Part shown: in pieces, positions 24,009-32,234 of the stretch
Layout of the letters: each line of letters opens with the position of its first letter
Position numbering within the stretch: position 1 is the first letter of the stretch
NCBI GenBank assembly: GCA_035626235.1
Contig: DASPOB010000013.1
Location: 1-54,656 of the forward strand
Reading direction: 5' to 3'
Source: DATFYP01 sp035626235
GTDB taxonomy: Archaea; Thermoproteota; Nitrososphaeria; Nitrososphaerales; Gagatemarchaeaceae
Length of the DNA: 54,656 nucleotides
Translations under genes and position numbers: made by a program
The notes under the pieces: model-generated
What the model was told of the DNA's origin: nothing
The model's input: only the letters and a program-made list of their open reading frames with translations
Databases searched by the model: none

Positions 24009-24566
24009 TTGCTTTCAGCCGACAAGAAATACGAGGAGTTCGCTTACGTGCTGGACTTCCTCCCAAGAGGTAAGTCCGTGGTGATCAAGGGGAGAGAGGG
24101 CCCCGTGGTGCAGGCCATAGGGGAGGAGAGGCTCACCCTACTTGAACTCCTCGCGATGGAGAATCAGAACTTCGATGTAGGCGAGAAGGTCAAGATTGGG
24201 AAAGAGGGGCGCGAGAAGATAATCAGCGTCTTGGGGAAGTTGACCTTCGAAGAGCTCACATCCGAGTCCAAAGGGACACTTCCCGCCGTCGTCGAGAACC
24301 TCGTGAAGGCCAACGAAGCGAGGTACGTCGCGTACTTCAACGAGCTTCAGCCCCTGACCCCTCGACTGCACGGACTAGAGTTGATTCCAGGGATAGGTAA
24401 GACATTCATGAAGGAGATAATAGCCATGAGAGAAAAGCAGCTATTCAGTAGCTTCGAAGACATCCAGAATCGCGTTGGGCTGCGTGAACCATCAAAGATG
24501 GTAGCCAAGAGGATAGTCGAGGAACTCTCAGGGGGTTCCAGAATCAGCTTGTTTGTGAAGAGATGA
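24009..24566 (+). CDS. DUF655 family putative RNA/DNA-binding protein
   Basis: 185 residues. DUF655 is an archaeal family encoded between RpoF and KsgA. The N-terminal half is an OB/S1-like barrel (YEEFAYVLDFLPRGK, VVQAIGEERLTLLEL). The C-terminal half contains a helix-hairpin-helix (LELIPGIGKTFMKEII) followed by IQNRVGLREPSKMVAKRIVEEL. The HhH and the neighbours suggest a ribosome- or rRNA-related nucleic-acid-binding role, which is not established. The frame has no ATG; TTG 24009 is used. Its stop overlaps the KsgA ATG by four bases. Confidence 0.88.
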   Translation: MLSADKKYEEFAYVLDFLPRGKSVVIKGREGPVVQAIGEERLTLLELLAMENQNFDVGEKVKIGKEGREKIISVLGKLTFEELTSESKGTLPAVVENLVKANEARYVAYFNELQPLTPRLHGLELIPGIGKTFMKEIIAMREKQLFSSFEDIQNRVGLREPSKMVAKRIVEELSGGSRISLFVKR

Positions 24567-25300
24567 AACGGCATAGCCTAGGCCAGCACTACCTCATTGA
24601 CCCGGACGCGATCCGGTTGATGATTTCAGCCGCGATGGTGAAAGAGACTGAGTCGGTAGTCGAAATCGGGACAGGCGAAGGGGTCTTGACACAGAGACTA
24701 GCGGGCATGTGCGCCAGGCTGGATGGATACGAGGTTGACCCAGACAACTACAAGAAGACTCTCGCGAGATCCCGCGGAACCAGGGTCCGCATGCACCGTG
24801 TCGACGCCTTCTCTGAGAGACCTAAGTTCGACGTGCTGGTGTCGAGTCTCCCGTACTCTCGGTCTCAGGATTTCGTAGAATGGATTAGCCAAGTAGAGTA
24901 CAACAGAGCAGTGGTCCTCCTGCAGGAGGACTTCGTCAGGAAGGTTCTTTCGCCCCCTGGAAGCAGGGATTACAGAGCGGTCTCCGCCATCGCCCAGATT
25001 TCCTCAGGGATCAGGAGGCTCGCCAGGGTCAGGAGAGACGCGTTCTCGCCTCCGCCACGGGTCAACTCTGTGCTAGTTGACGTGCGACCTAAGCTCAGGC
25101 TATCCGAGGGGGAAATCTCCAACATCAAGAAGCTCTTCTCCCTGAGAAGGCGCGAAGTCTCCTCCGCCCTCGCGCAATTCGGGCTCCAACCGTTAGCAGA
25201 CGACTTCGGAAGGAGAAGGGTATACTCCCTTGCCCCTGGTGAAGTCCACGAAATCTGCCGGACGGCATCCTTAGCGAGGGATTTATCCCGCCGGCGCTAA
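24563..25300 (+). CDS. ksgA: 16S rRNA dimethyladenosine transferase KsgA/Dim1
   Basis: Dimethylates two adjacent adenines near the 3' end of 16S rRNA during small-subunit maturation. 245 residues. Seen: GQHYLIDP at the N-terminus, the SAM motif VVEIGTGEGVLT (about 33-44), the acidic GYEVDP, the VDAF motif, and a C-terminal helical domain with SPPPRVNSVLV. The catalytic motif, usually NLPY, reads SLPY here (SSLPYSRSQ, about 93), a substitution at the first position. The rest of the protein is intact. It is coupled to DUF655 by an ATGA overlap. Confidence 0.93.
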   Translation: MKRHSLGQHYLIDPDAIRLMISAAMVKETESVVEIGTGEGVLTQRLAGMCARLDGYEVDPDNYKKTLARSRGTRVRMHRVDAFSERPKFDVLVSSLPYSRSQDFVEWISQVEYNRAVVLLQEDFVRKVLSPPGSRDYRAVSAIAQISSGIRRLARVRRDAFSPPPRVNSVLVDVRPKLRLSEGEISNIKKLFSLRRREVSSALAQFGLQPLADDFGRRRVYSLAPGEVHEICRTASLARDLSRRR

Positions 25301-25308
25301 GTGGCGGC

Positions 25309-26025
25309 ATGGTCCCAGAAGGCGTCTCGGTGACGCTTGTTGAACCCCACTATCCAGTGAATCTCGGCCACACAGCGAGGCTGATGATGAACTTCGGCGT
25401 CAAGAAGCTGTACTTGGTGAACCCTCAGGTCGACATCTCAGCAGCGGCAGTCTACGCCTCCCACGCGGCAAGGGTTCTCGACGACGCGGAAACAATCTCC
25501 CTGCGGAGGCTCAGGGAAGTAAACGAGCTGTTGGTGGCTACCACCGCGGTCCGCGCCACGAAGGGGTCGAACGTAATTCGCAAGGTAGTCAGGCCCGAAG
25601 GGGTCCGCGAGTTGCTTGTGGCTTCCAAGCCATCCTCCTTGGTGTTCGGAAGGGACACGACAGGACTCACCAACGAAGAGATTCGGATGTGCGATGTGAC
25701 TACGACGATCGACACTTCACCTTCGTACAGGGCGCTTAACCTGGGGAATGCAGTCGCAATCATGCTCTACGTGATCTCGAGGGGGCACGCCAGGGGAGGG
25801 CATCCACAGAGCCAGACAGCGCGCAGGGTTTTCGCCGACAGCTTCTACAGGTTGGCAGTTGCCTCGAGGCTGCAGCCTCACAAGGCGAGGAACCTCAGGG
25901 AGGCGGTGAAGAGAATCGCTGCCGGGTCGGGTCTGACCGACAGACAGCTGCAAATGTTCAGCGGCGTCTTCAGAAAGGCAACTCTGAGGATGGGGGAGCT
26001 TCAGGACCTGGACTCAAAGACGTAG
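25309..26025 (+). CDS. trmJ: TrmJ-type SPOUT tRNA 2'-O-methyltransferase
   Basis: Methylates the ribose of tRNA nucleotide 32. 238 residues. The trefoil-knot SPOUT motifs are LVEPHYPVNLGHTARLMMNFG near the N-terminus, LVFGRDTTGLTNEEI (about 110-124), and PSYRALNLGNAVAIMLY (about 138-154). A C-terminal helical extension (about 170-238) is as usual for TrmJ. ATG 25309 lies eight bases after the KsgA stop. The 3' end overlaps the convergent methyltransferase gene by 25 bases. Confidence 0.92.
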   Translation: MVPEGVSVTLVEPHYPVNLGHTARLMMNFGVKKLYLVNPQVDISAAAVYASHAARVLDDAETISLRRLREVNELLVATTAVRATKGSNVIRKVVRPEGVRELLVASKPSSLVFGRDTTGLTNEEIRMCDVTTTIDTSPSYRALNLGNAVAIMLYVISRGHARGGHPQSQTARRVFADSFYRLAVASRLQPHKARNLREAVKRIAAGSGLTDRQLQMFSGVFRKATLRMGELQDLDSKT

Positions 26026-27182
26026 ACGGCGCGCCTCACCCAGCGGGTACTCTCGAAGGAAAGCCTGACTGGATAGTCAAAGCTGATCGGACCGGGTTGG
26101 TGCAGCCTGAGACCGAAGGGCTTTCCGTCCAGGGTGATGGACACCTCCTTCCCTTCCATCGTCGGGACGACGGGAACGACGATGACAATCCTCCCTCCAG
26201 GCGAGAGCACTCGGGCGGCTGACTCGAGGGCGTCCGCGTAGACCCGCCCCGCCGATTCGACGAGAGAGGTCGCGGTCTCCGTTCGTGGCCTGGCCGTCAA
26301 GGATGGAAGAAGGAGGGGTTCCGTAACCACCGCATCCACCAACGTACTCCCGAGGACCGCCGGAAGGTCCCTCGCGTCTCCTTCTCGAAGGTTGAATTTT
26401 GCTCCGCGAAGGTCCGATGCCAGCCAACTCAGGTTTCTCCTCGCGTCCCTGAGCCTGCCTTTGCTCGAGTCGAAGCCAAGGCACCTGTAGGACCTGATAA
26501 GAGCTTCCGAGAGTATCGTCCCCGAACCACAGAAGGGGTCCAGGATGGTCTTCCCGGCCGGGAGCCCCGTGAGGTTCAGAAGGAGACCGGCGAGCCGGGG
26601 TGACAGCGAGATCTCAGAGTGTGGGGCGGGCTTGCGGACCCCCCTTTCTCTCATACGAGCGGAGTCAGGCACCCAAGCCGTGGGTCCCAAGGCATAACCC
26701 CCCCTGTAGGGAAAGGCCACGACGTCGAGCGACCTGCGTGACAGCACGTCCTCAGCCCTCAGCTCGTTGCCCTTGGGCCGGAGGAGGCGGATCTTCCTGA
26801 AGCCCTTCGCCCTGAACTCGTCGAGGAGGGACCTTACCAGTACCTCGTAGTCGCCCACGTCGATGTCATAACCGCTCAGCGACAGGGTGGGGACGGTGTC
26901 CACGTTCCGGATGATGGCTTCCACCAGTGCCGAGGGTTCGGCGTGATTCCCGTCTATGTAGTCGATCATCGGCGCCGCCTTGAGAACCCCGGAAAGCCGC
27001 GGTATCGATGCAGCAGCCGGGCTGACGAGGTCGAACACGCTGACCCTTTCGCAGGGGGTCTCAAGCTTCAAGATTCCCCGCGTCATAATGCTGCACGCTT
27101 CAAGGTTCGAGAGGCTGCCGAACGCGGTGACGAGGGCGACTCTGTGGGTAGCCCAAAGGGAGCGTGGTAGGAGATAGGGCAT
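26001..27182 (-). CDS. Trm11/TrmG10-like (UPF0020) RNA methyltransferase with altered catalytic motif
   Basis: 393 residues. The N-terminal half (to about 180) looks like a THUMP-type RNA-binding region. The C-terminal half is a Rossmann methyltransferase with LDPFCGSGTILSEAL (about 222), CLGFDSS, LREGDARDLP and a late GGRIVIVVPVVP. The motif that is (N/D)PP(Y/F) in m2G10 enzymes and DNA methylases reads TEPLLLP here. A related form, TEP-Y-L-G-P, occurs in some archaeal members of the family, so a different base or product is possible. The start at 27182 is ATG. tRNA modification is the likely role; the exact nucleotide is unknown. Confidence 0.8.
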   Translation of the reverse strand: MPYLLPRSLWATHRVALVTAFGSLSNLEACSIMTRGILKLETPCERVSVFDLVSPAAASIPRLSGVLKAAPMIDYIDGNHAEPSALVEAIIRNVDTVPTLSLSGYDIDVGDYEVLVRSLLDEFRAKGFRKIRLLRPKGNELRAEDVLSRRSLDVVAFPYRGGYALGPTAWVPDSARMRERGVRKPAPHSEISLSPRLAGLLLNLTGLPAGKTILDPFCGSGTILSEALIRSYRCLGFDSSKGRLRDARRNLSWLASDLRGAKFNLREGDARDLPAVLGSTLVDAVVTEPLLLPSLTARPRTETATSLVESAGRVYADALESAARVLSPGGRIVIVVPVVPTMEGKEVSITLDGKPFGLRLHQPGPISFDYPVRLSFESTRWVRRAVYVFESRS

Positions 27183-27271
27183 CCGCGGCTCTGCCGAGTT
27201 CAGAGCCTCTCGTAATAAATGTGAGAGCTCGCAGCCGAAGCCGTTGACAGCGAAGGCGAGCCCCGCAGAGG

Positions 27272-28243
27272 CTAGGAGCCCATGCTCTTCTTGGGCGGAT
27301 TAGACCGGTTGTTCGGGTCCGATTGGACGGGCGTGACCGTGTCCGCGAGGTTCCTTCGTTCGTCCATGATGAGGGTAAGCGACTTCCCCTCGGGGACGAT
27401 GAATTTGGTGTTGTTCATCAGCGCGTTCTGTGTCACGTCCAGTTCTTTGAATGCCCTTGCGTTGTCCACGAAGTACTTGTTGAGCGCGGTCTGCGTCAGT
27501 TCTGTGGCCTTCGCCTGGCCCTCGGCGACCAAGATTGCTGACTGTCTTTCTCCCTCGGCTCTCAGAATTTGTGACTTCTTCTGTCCTTCTGCGGTCGCGA
27601 CGGCAGCGTTCGCCTCGCCTTCGGCCAGGACCTTCACTGCAATCGCCTTCTTCTCGTTGGCCTGGCGCACGTTGTCTGCTTTGAGCACTTCTTCCATCGA
27701 TGTGACCAAGTCTAGTGGTGGAATGATGTCCTTGATTTCGGCGCGTGTTATGTGAATGCCCCAGCTGTTTGTCAGCTGCTCAAGTTGCTCGAGGAGCTTC
27801 TCATTTATCTGAGATCTTGAAGTGTTGGCATCCACCATGTCCATGCCTCCTATGATGTCTCTCAGCACGGTTCTGGCTAGGGTGTCGATCTGCGCCGCGA
27901 AGTTAGCCACGTTGTATTCGGACGCCTTGACGGAAACCTCGTCGGGCTTGATCTTGTAGAAGATTACGGCGTCTACTTTGAGGAAGACCTTGTCCTTCGT
28001 GATTATTTCTTGAGGCTCAACAGGCGTCATCCTCTCCGTAACGTTGACTTTGATTATTTTGTCTATGAACGGGAGGACGAATGTGAGCCCGCCTTCGGCA
28101 AATTTGTGATACATCCCTAGGCGTTCAATCAGCCCCTTTTCAGTTGGCCTCACCCTCCTCCATGTGGATACGGCGAACCATGCGACAATCAAGAGAAGTA
28201 TGATGATTGCCATGTCCGTTACAGGATCGGAGAAATCCACCAA
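27272..28243 (-). CDS. SPFH/stomatin-like membrane protein
   Basis: 323 residues. An N-terminal membrane helix (AIIILLLIVAWFAVSTW) is followed by the SPFH domain (RPTEKGLIERLG to DANTSRSQINEK, about 30-185), then an Ala/Glu-rich coiled coil (EGEANAAVATAEGQKKSQ and repeats) and a variable tail. Proteins of this type build ring assemblies on the inner membrane face and often partner with an NfeD protease, which is not adjacent here. The start is TTG 28243, GTG 28240 or ATG 28213. A TATA box lies at 28278-28287. Confidence 0.93.
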   Translation of the reverse strand: MVDFSDPVTDMAIIILLLIVAWFAVSTWRRVRPTEKGLIERLGMYHKFAEGGLTFVLPFIDKIIKVNVTERMTPVEPQEIITKDKVFLKVDAVIFYKIKPDEVSVKASEYNVANFAAQIDTLARTVLRDIIGGMDMVDANTSRSQINEKLLEQLEQLTNSWGIHITRAEIKDIIPPLDLVTSMEEVLKADNVRQANEKKAIAVKVLAEGEANAAVATAEGQKKSQILRAEGERQSAILVAEGQAKATELTQTALNKYFVDNARAFKELDVTQNALMNNTKFIVPEGKSLTLIMDERRNLADTVTPVQSDPNNRSNPPKKSMGS

Positions 28244-28277
28244 CTCCTCTTCACCGTCACGCGTGTGGCACTAAACG

Positions 28278-28336
28278 TTATTTATAGTTTTTCTAATATG
28301 TTCTCTTGGAATACGCCTATAAGTTTAATTAATATA
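28278..28336. promoter_or_regulatory. Divergent AT-rich promoters
   Basis: Minus: CTATAAATAA (28287-28278) for the SPFH gene, about 40 bases before its TTG. Plus: TTTAATTAATATA (28324-28336), about 32-36 bases before GTG 28366. This is one of the most AT-rich patches in the window. Confidence 0.5.
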
Positions 28337-28365
28337 CAGGCGGGTACCGCCATCAGGCGAAAGCT

Positions 28366-28845
28366 GTGCCCGAGGCGCTGACGCACAAGGAACTAAGGAG
28401 ACACGCCATCGAACGATTGGTTTCAGAAGGCTACAAGGACATCGAAATCGACAAACGTGTTGGAGATGATGACGTGGCAGACATCGTGGCGAAAAGAGGC
28501 TCAGAGAAGGCTGTGGTCGAATGCTACATATTCCCGAACGATGTGGACAGGAAGCTGAACGCCGCAAAGAAGTCAGGAGCTGGGCGCTTCATAATAGCGA
28601 TTCCAGACGAAGTGAAGTTGCCGATGGTCCACACTGACGTGGAAGTCTGGAGATTTCAGGTTGAACTGGTAGGTACGCCTACGAAGTCCGATGCACTGGC
28701 TACCGCCTGCTTTCCACTGAGGGAAGATCTCGACGAATTGATTGTCAGCACTGCCAAGGAAATGCACGAATCGAAGAGCGCGTTCATCAGGAAGGCGGTC
28801 GTGTTGCGCCTGGCGCTACTCGGCAAACTCGAGGAGGATGAGTGA
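28366..28845 (+). CDS. Restriction-endonuclease-like domain fused to a ribbon-helix-helix-like tail
   Basis: 159 residues. The first 95 residues look like a PD-(D/E)XK core: a helix (LTHKELRRHAIERLVSEGY), acidic DDDVADIVA (about 40), and AVVECYIF (about 58), where the usual Lys of E-x-K is replaced by Tyr. A lysine in VDRKLNAAKKSGA (about 70) could take its place. Residues 130-155 (STAKEMHESKSAFIRKAVVLRLA) resemble a ribbon-helix-helix helix pair. The combination would suit a DNA-binding protein with weak, altered or no cleavage activity. The gene overlaps the next by GTGA. Function not assigned. Confidence 0.65.
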   Translation: MPEALTHKELRRHAIERLVSEGYKDIEIDKRVGDDDVADIVAKRGSEKAVVECYIFPNDVDRKLNAAKKSGAGRFIIAIPDEVKLPMVHTDVEVWRFQVELVGTPTKSDALATACFPLREDLDELIVSTAKEMHESKSAFIRKAVVLRLALLGKLEEDE

Positions 28846-29162
28846 AAACGAGGGAGAGGCGAGGAATTGGGCATGTCGTCGTCATCGTCGTCGTCGCGGT
28901 CATCCTGATTTTCGTGGTCTGGAGTGTTGCTTCGTATTTCAGCCAGAGGCAGTTGCAAAGCACGTATGTCTCAGGAACATTCCAAGGTTACACTATGGTG
29001 AACACCGGCGGCGGAGACCAGTATATAGTCAAGATTTCAAACACGACCGTGACATGTGATTCGTGGACAATGACCACCGCTGACATTTACACGCTGACTC
29101 ACCTTGAGCAAGGACAGACCGTCACCATGAGCCTAGCCTGTTCGAACATAGCGGTGGGCTGA
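28842..29162 (+). CDS. Small single-span membrane protein with extracytoplasmic domain
   Basis: 106 residues: a basic N-terminus, one strongly hydrophobic helix (VVVIVVVAVILIFVVWSVA, about 12-30), then about 75 residues of beta-rich, Thr-rich sequence with two cysteines (TVTCDSW and SLACSN) that could form a disulphide outside the cell. GTG 28842 overlaps the stop of the nuclease-like gene, so they are co-translated. The family was not recognised. Confidence 0.65.
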   Translation: MKTRERRGIGHVVVIVVVAVILIFVVWSVASYFSQRQLQSTYVSGTFQGYTMVNTGGGDQYIVKISNTTVTCDSWTMTTADIYTLTHLEQGQTVTMSLACSNIAVG

Positions 29163-29314
29163 CGGACATTGCATCCCTGGCACTTCTCGGCTTGGCCGCA
29201 GTAGGGGCCCTTATCGTTAGCCTAGAGTGTGAGGGAAAGGAGGAGGTCGTGCGAGGCACACCAGGGAGCGCTTCTCGACTCCACTTCAAGGCATTGACTC
29301 CTGTTTCGTGAAGG

Positions 29315-29321
29315 TTAATTA
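29315..29321 (+). promoter_or_regulatory. TATA box for the L10e-Dph2-Csl4 run
   Basis: TTAATTA centred 43 bases before ATG 29361, predicting a leader of about 15 bases. Confidence 0.5.
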
Positions 29322-29360
29322 GGAGAGCCAAAAGGCGGACTCTACTCCTGTGAAGCGCTG

Positions 29361-29870
29361 ATGCATGGTAAGAATTACCGTCAATGGAAGGGAATGGCAT
29401 ACACGAGCAAGCAGTTCGCCCCGGGCGCACCGAACCCCAAAGTGGCTCGTTTCACGACCGGGAAGAGCAGACCCGATTACGACTACCTGTTCAGACTCAT
29501 CTCAGAGGGGAAGGTCCAGATCAGGCACAACGCCCTTGAGGCAGCGAGGGTCGCTGCCAGCAAGAAGGTGGCTGCAATCGGCGAAGAGAACTTCTTCCTG
29601 AAAGTGGTGTCGTACCCTCACATAATACTCAGAGAGAACAAGATGATTGCAACGGCCGGGGCTGACCGACTCCAAGAGGGGATGCGCAAGGCGTTCGGGA
29701 AGCCCATCGGGCTCGCCGCGCGGGTCGACATCGGGGATACTGTCCTCGAACTGAGCTTGAAGTCTGAGAACATGGAGAAAGGGAAAATGGCGATGAAGGC
29801 AGCCGCGACGAAGCTCCCGATGAAGACCAGGACCGAAGTCACGGAGCTTCAGAAGCCGATCGCTCAATGA
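29361..29870 (+). CDS. rpl10e: Large ribosomal subunit protein L10e (uL16)
   Basis: 169 residues. This ribosomal protein sits near the peptidyl-transferase centre and the factor-binding site. Seen: NYRQWKGMAYTSKQF at the start, IRHNALEAARVAASKK, VVSYPHIILRENKM, and ADRLQEGMRKAFGKP, all typical of the archaeal protein. The ATG start gives MHGKNYR, close to the family N-terminus. It overlaps Dph2 by four bases. Confidence 0.96.
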   Translation: MHGKNYRQWKGMAYTSKQFAPGAPNPKVARFTTGKSRPDYDYLFRLISEGKVQIRHNALEAARVAASKKVAAIGEENFFLKVVSYPHIILRENKMIATAGADRLQEGMRKAFGKPIGLAARVDIGDTVLELSLKSENMEKGKMAMKAAATKLPMKTRTEVTELQKPIAQ

Positions 29871-30904
29871 CCGTTAGGATTGACGAGGCTCGCGTCTACG
29901 AGCTCGTCGAACAGAAGAAGCCCGCAGTAATTGTAGTGAATGCCCCCGGCGGCCTGCTGCGGCAGACACGGGAGCTCATGGAGAAGCTTAGGGAAAAATA
30001 CGGAGTCAAGTGCATTCTTGCAGGCGACAGTTGCTTCGGGATTTGCGACACTGCTGACCGGGATGTAAGGGACTTGCAGGCCGACATGGCGCTTCACATC
30101 GGACACAACGCGGCAGTGAATATGGTGGGCGACTTCACTTACCTCATCGATGCCGTAGACGACGTCGCCTTCGACGACGTGGTCGCGAAGGCGGGCCCGC
30201 TCCTACGGGGGAGCAGGAGGATAGGGTTGGTCACCTTCAGCCAGCACATGCAACAGCTTCTGCCGGTCAAGGCGAAGCTCGAGGCGATGGGCTTTGAGGT
30301 CTTCGTTGGCAGGAACAACAACCTTCTGCTGGGGAGCCAGATGTTCGGCTGTGACTTCTCGACGGTCTTCCCTCTGCGCGACAAAGTGGACGCCTTTTGC
30401 TTCCTTGGGGAGAGCGAGTTTCACGCTGTGGGACTGGCGCTGGCCACGGGCAAGCCTACGTACATGCTTGACCCCTACATGAACGAGGTTACAGACATGG
30501 CGGCCGCGGCCGAAGAGAGGAAGAAGAGGGCCATTCTGGCCGTGTACAAGGCCATGGACGCCAGGGTCTTCGGAGTAATCACCGGGCTGAAAGAGGGGCA
30601 GAAGATGCTGGGCCGGAGCAGGTGGATATCGGATAGACTGGAGGCGCATGGCCGCAAGGTGGTCCAGCTGGCGCTAAGGGACATTACCCCAGAGCGGTTG
30701 GCCCCGCAAAGGGACATTGAGGCGTTCGTGCAAACCGCGTGCCCGAGGATTTCCATCGACGGTTTCAATTTCGACCGGCCCGTGCTTTCGATTCCGCAGG
30801 CGGACGCTCTTGTCGCACTCCTGGACGGCAGGGAGCTTGGGGAGTTCCTTCAAAGACCTAAATGGATAGAACTGACCGTGGGACGGGCGCGGAGGCGAGA
30901 GTAG
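29867..30904 (+). CDS. dph2: Diphthamide synthesis radical enzyme Dph2
   Basis: 345 residues. Transfers the 3-amino-3-carboxypropyl group of SAM to the target histidine of elongation factor 2, using a [4Fe-4S] cluster. The three cluster cysteines are present: GDSCFGICD (about 58), LLGSQMFGCDF (about 163) and QTACPRIS (about 288). The archaeal enzyme works as a homodimer. Dph6, the last enzyme of the pathway, is also in this window, 11 kb away. The gene overlaps L10e by ATGA; Csl4 begins one base after its stop. Confidence 0.96.
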   Translation: MTVRIDEARVYELVEQKKPAVIVVNAPGGLLRQTRELMEKLREKYGVKCILAGDSCFGICDTADRDVRDLQADMALHIGHNAAVNMVGDFTYLIDAVDDVAFDDVVAKAGPLLRGSRRIGLVTFSQHMQQLLPVKAKLEAMGFEVFVGRNNNLLLGSQMFGCDFSTVFPLRDKVDAFCFLGESEFHAVGLALATGKPTYMLDPYMNEVTDMAAAAEERKKRAILAVYKAMDARVFGVITGLKEGQKMLGRSRWISDRLEAHGRKVVQLALRDITPERLAPQRDIEAFVQTACPRISIDGFNFDRPVLSIPQADALVALLDGRELGEFLQRPKWIELTVGRARRRE

Positions 30905-30905
30905 A

Positions 30906-31469
30906 GTGGACAAGACTCCCATAGTGCTCCCGGGAGACAAACTGGCCGTTTCTGAGGAGTTCCTTCCCGGCCCGCACGCTTACGACGACTCCGGGCTGAT
31001 CAGGGCTTTGGTGGTCGGGAGGGTGCACCGAGACACGAAGAACATGGAGATTTCGGTCAAGCCTGCCGCAGAGGCGGGCGTCATCAAGGTGGGGGACGTT
31101 GTGGTGGGGCAGGTCGAGGGGGCGCAGGCGGGCTCTGCTAACGTCAAGATCTGCTACTTGAACGGGAAGCCGACCGACAAGGACTTCACGGGTTCACTGT
31201 CCCTCCGGAGCGATCGCAGGGGGAGAGGGGGTCCGAGGGGACCGCCGGTCAAACTGGGTGACGTCGTCAGATGCAGGGTGTTTAGCCTCCTGAACGGAAT
31301 CATCCACCTGTCAGTCAACGAAGACGAGATGGGGGTAATGTACGCCCTCTGCGGGAGCTGTGGGAGGTCACTGCTGAGGGGCGGGAACAAGGCCAAGTGT
31401 GACGAATGCGGCAACGTCGAAGAAAGAAAGCTCGCGGCCGACTTCGGCAGGTTTCCAATCCAGCCGTGA
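30906..31469 (+). CDS. csl4: Exosome RNA-binding subunit Csl4
   Basis: 187 residues. One of the two cap proteins of the archaeal exosome, which degrades and tails RNA 3' ends. An N-terminal barrel (VLPGDKLAVSEEFLPG) is followed by an S1 domain (about 60-145, with a Gly/Arg-rich insertion GRGGPRGPP) and a C-terminal zinc ribbon with CGSCG and CDECG. GTG start. The RpoL frame remains open through its 3' end, but the likely RpoL start is downstream. Confidence 0.94.
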   Translation: MDKTPIVLPGDKLAVSEEFLPGPHAYDDSGLIRALVVGRVHRDTKNMEISVKPAAEAGVIKVGDVVVGQVEGAQAGSANVKICYLNGKPTDKDFTGSLSLRSDRRGRGGPRGPPVKLGDVVRCRVFSLLNGIIHLSVNEDEMGVMYALCGSCGRSLLRGGNKAKCDECGNVEERKLAADFGRFPIQP

Positions 31470-31570
31470 GCTTGGGAACGCATCCCCGTCTCTTTCAACT
31501 CCCGTCGTCTACGCAAGAAGCGCGAAGCACACCGCGCCGAGGGGGGGATTCATCAATCCGTGCCGCACCA

Positions 31571-31577
31571 TTTATAA
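31571..31577 (+). promoter_or_regulatory. TATA box for rpoL-tfs
   Basis: TTTATAA centred 32 bases before TTG 31606. It supports that codon as the RpoL start rather than the earlier open frame. Confidence 0.6.
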
Positions 31578-31605
31578 CGAGGATTCCGACGGCACGTCAA
31601 GCAAA

Positions 31606-31893
31606 TTGCAGCTTCAGACCACCAGCGAAGATGAGAAGGGGCTGACGGTCGAGATAGTCGGGGAGGACTACTCCTTGGCTGAGATAGTCCACCATGAGCT
31701 TCTCGAGGAGAAGAGCGTTACCTTCGCAGGCGTGTTGCCACCCCACCCTCTAGTCAAGAAGCTGGTCTTGAAGGTGAGGGCCCAGCGCGTAAAGCCCGAA
31801 AAGGCATTTGTCAGCAGCGTCCAGAGAGCGGTGGAGACCACCCATGAGCTTTACGAGAGCGTCGAGAAAGAACTCGGCGGTGGGCCAGGCTGA
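31606..31893 (+). CDS. rpoL: RNA polymerase subunit L (Rpb11)
   Basis: 95 residues. Pairs with RpoD (Rpb3) in polymerase assembly. Family signs: GEDYSLAEIVHHELLEEKSV, AGVLPPHPLVKKLVLKV and the closing helix FVSSVQRAVETTHELYESVEKEL. The open frame extends back to 31399, but the TTG at 31606 gives the usual length and N-terminus (QLQTTSEDEK) and has a TATA box at the right distance. The TFS reading frame begins within its stop codon region. Confidence 0.92.
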   Translation: MQLQTTSEDEKGLTVEIVGEDYSLAEIVHHELLEEKSVTFAGVLPPHPLVKKLVLKVRAQRVKPEKAFVSSVQRAVETTHELYESVEKELGGGPG

Positions 31894-32234
31894 AGTTCTG
31901 CCCGAAGTGCGGCACGAGGCTCAAACTGAAGCAGATCAAGGGCCCCCGTGAAGTCATGATTACAAACGTATGCGACAACTGCGGCTACAGCAACAAGGCT
32001 GGAAAGGCCGTGACTCAGCCGACGGAAGAGGAGCTGGCGATCGCCGCACCAATCAAAGTCGTGGGGGACGCGGAGAACAAGCTCAACACACTTCCGACGA
32101 CCAAGATAGAATGCCCGAAGTGCGGCCATGATGAAGCGAGTTGGTGGTTCCTGCAGACCAGGAGCGGAGACGAACCACCGACGCAGTTCTACAGGTGTGT
32201 GAAGTGCAACCACACATGGCGCTCCTATTCCTAG
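31890..32234 (+). CDS. tfs: Transcription elongation factor TFS, apparently with a CTG start
   Basis: 114 residues. TFS restarts backtracked RNA polymerase by stimulating transcript cleavage. The N-terminal zinc ribbon (KFCPKCGTRL and VCDNCGY) is followed by a linker and the C-terminal ribbon (ECPKCGHDE and YRCVKCNHTWR). The acidic pair SGDEPPTQFY lies in the catalytic hairpin. The first ATG (31956) would delete half of the N-terminal ribbon. Reading back in frame, the residue aligned with the normal initiator Met is CTG 31890, which overlaps the RpoL stop (CTGA). There is no ATG, GTG or TTG upstream in that frame within RpoL. Initiation at CTG, coupled to RpoL termination, is the simplest reading. 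Confidence 0.9.
   Translation: MKFCPKCGTRLKLKQIKGPREVMITNVCDNCGYSNKAGKAVTQPTEEELAIAAPIKVVGDAENKLNTLPTTKIECPKCGHDEASWWFLQTRSGDEPPTQFYRCVKCNHTWRSYS

Noticed and set aside
31399..31605. The long N-terminal extension of RpoL
   Set aside because: It overlaps Csl4, is absent from the family, and lies upstream of the TATA box at 31571.
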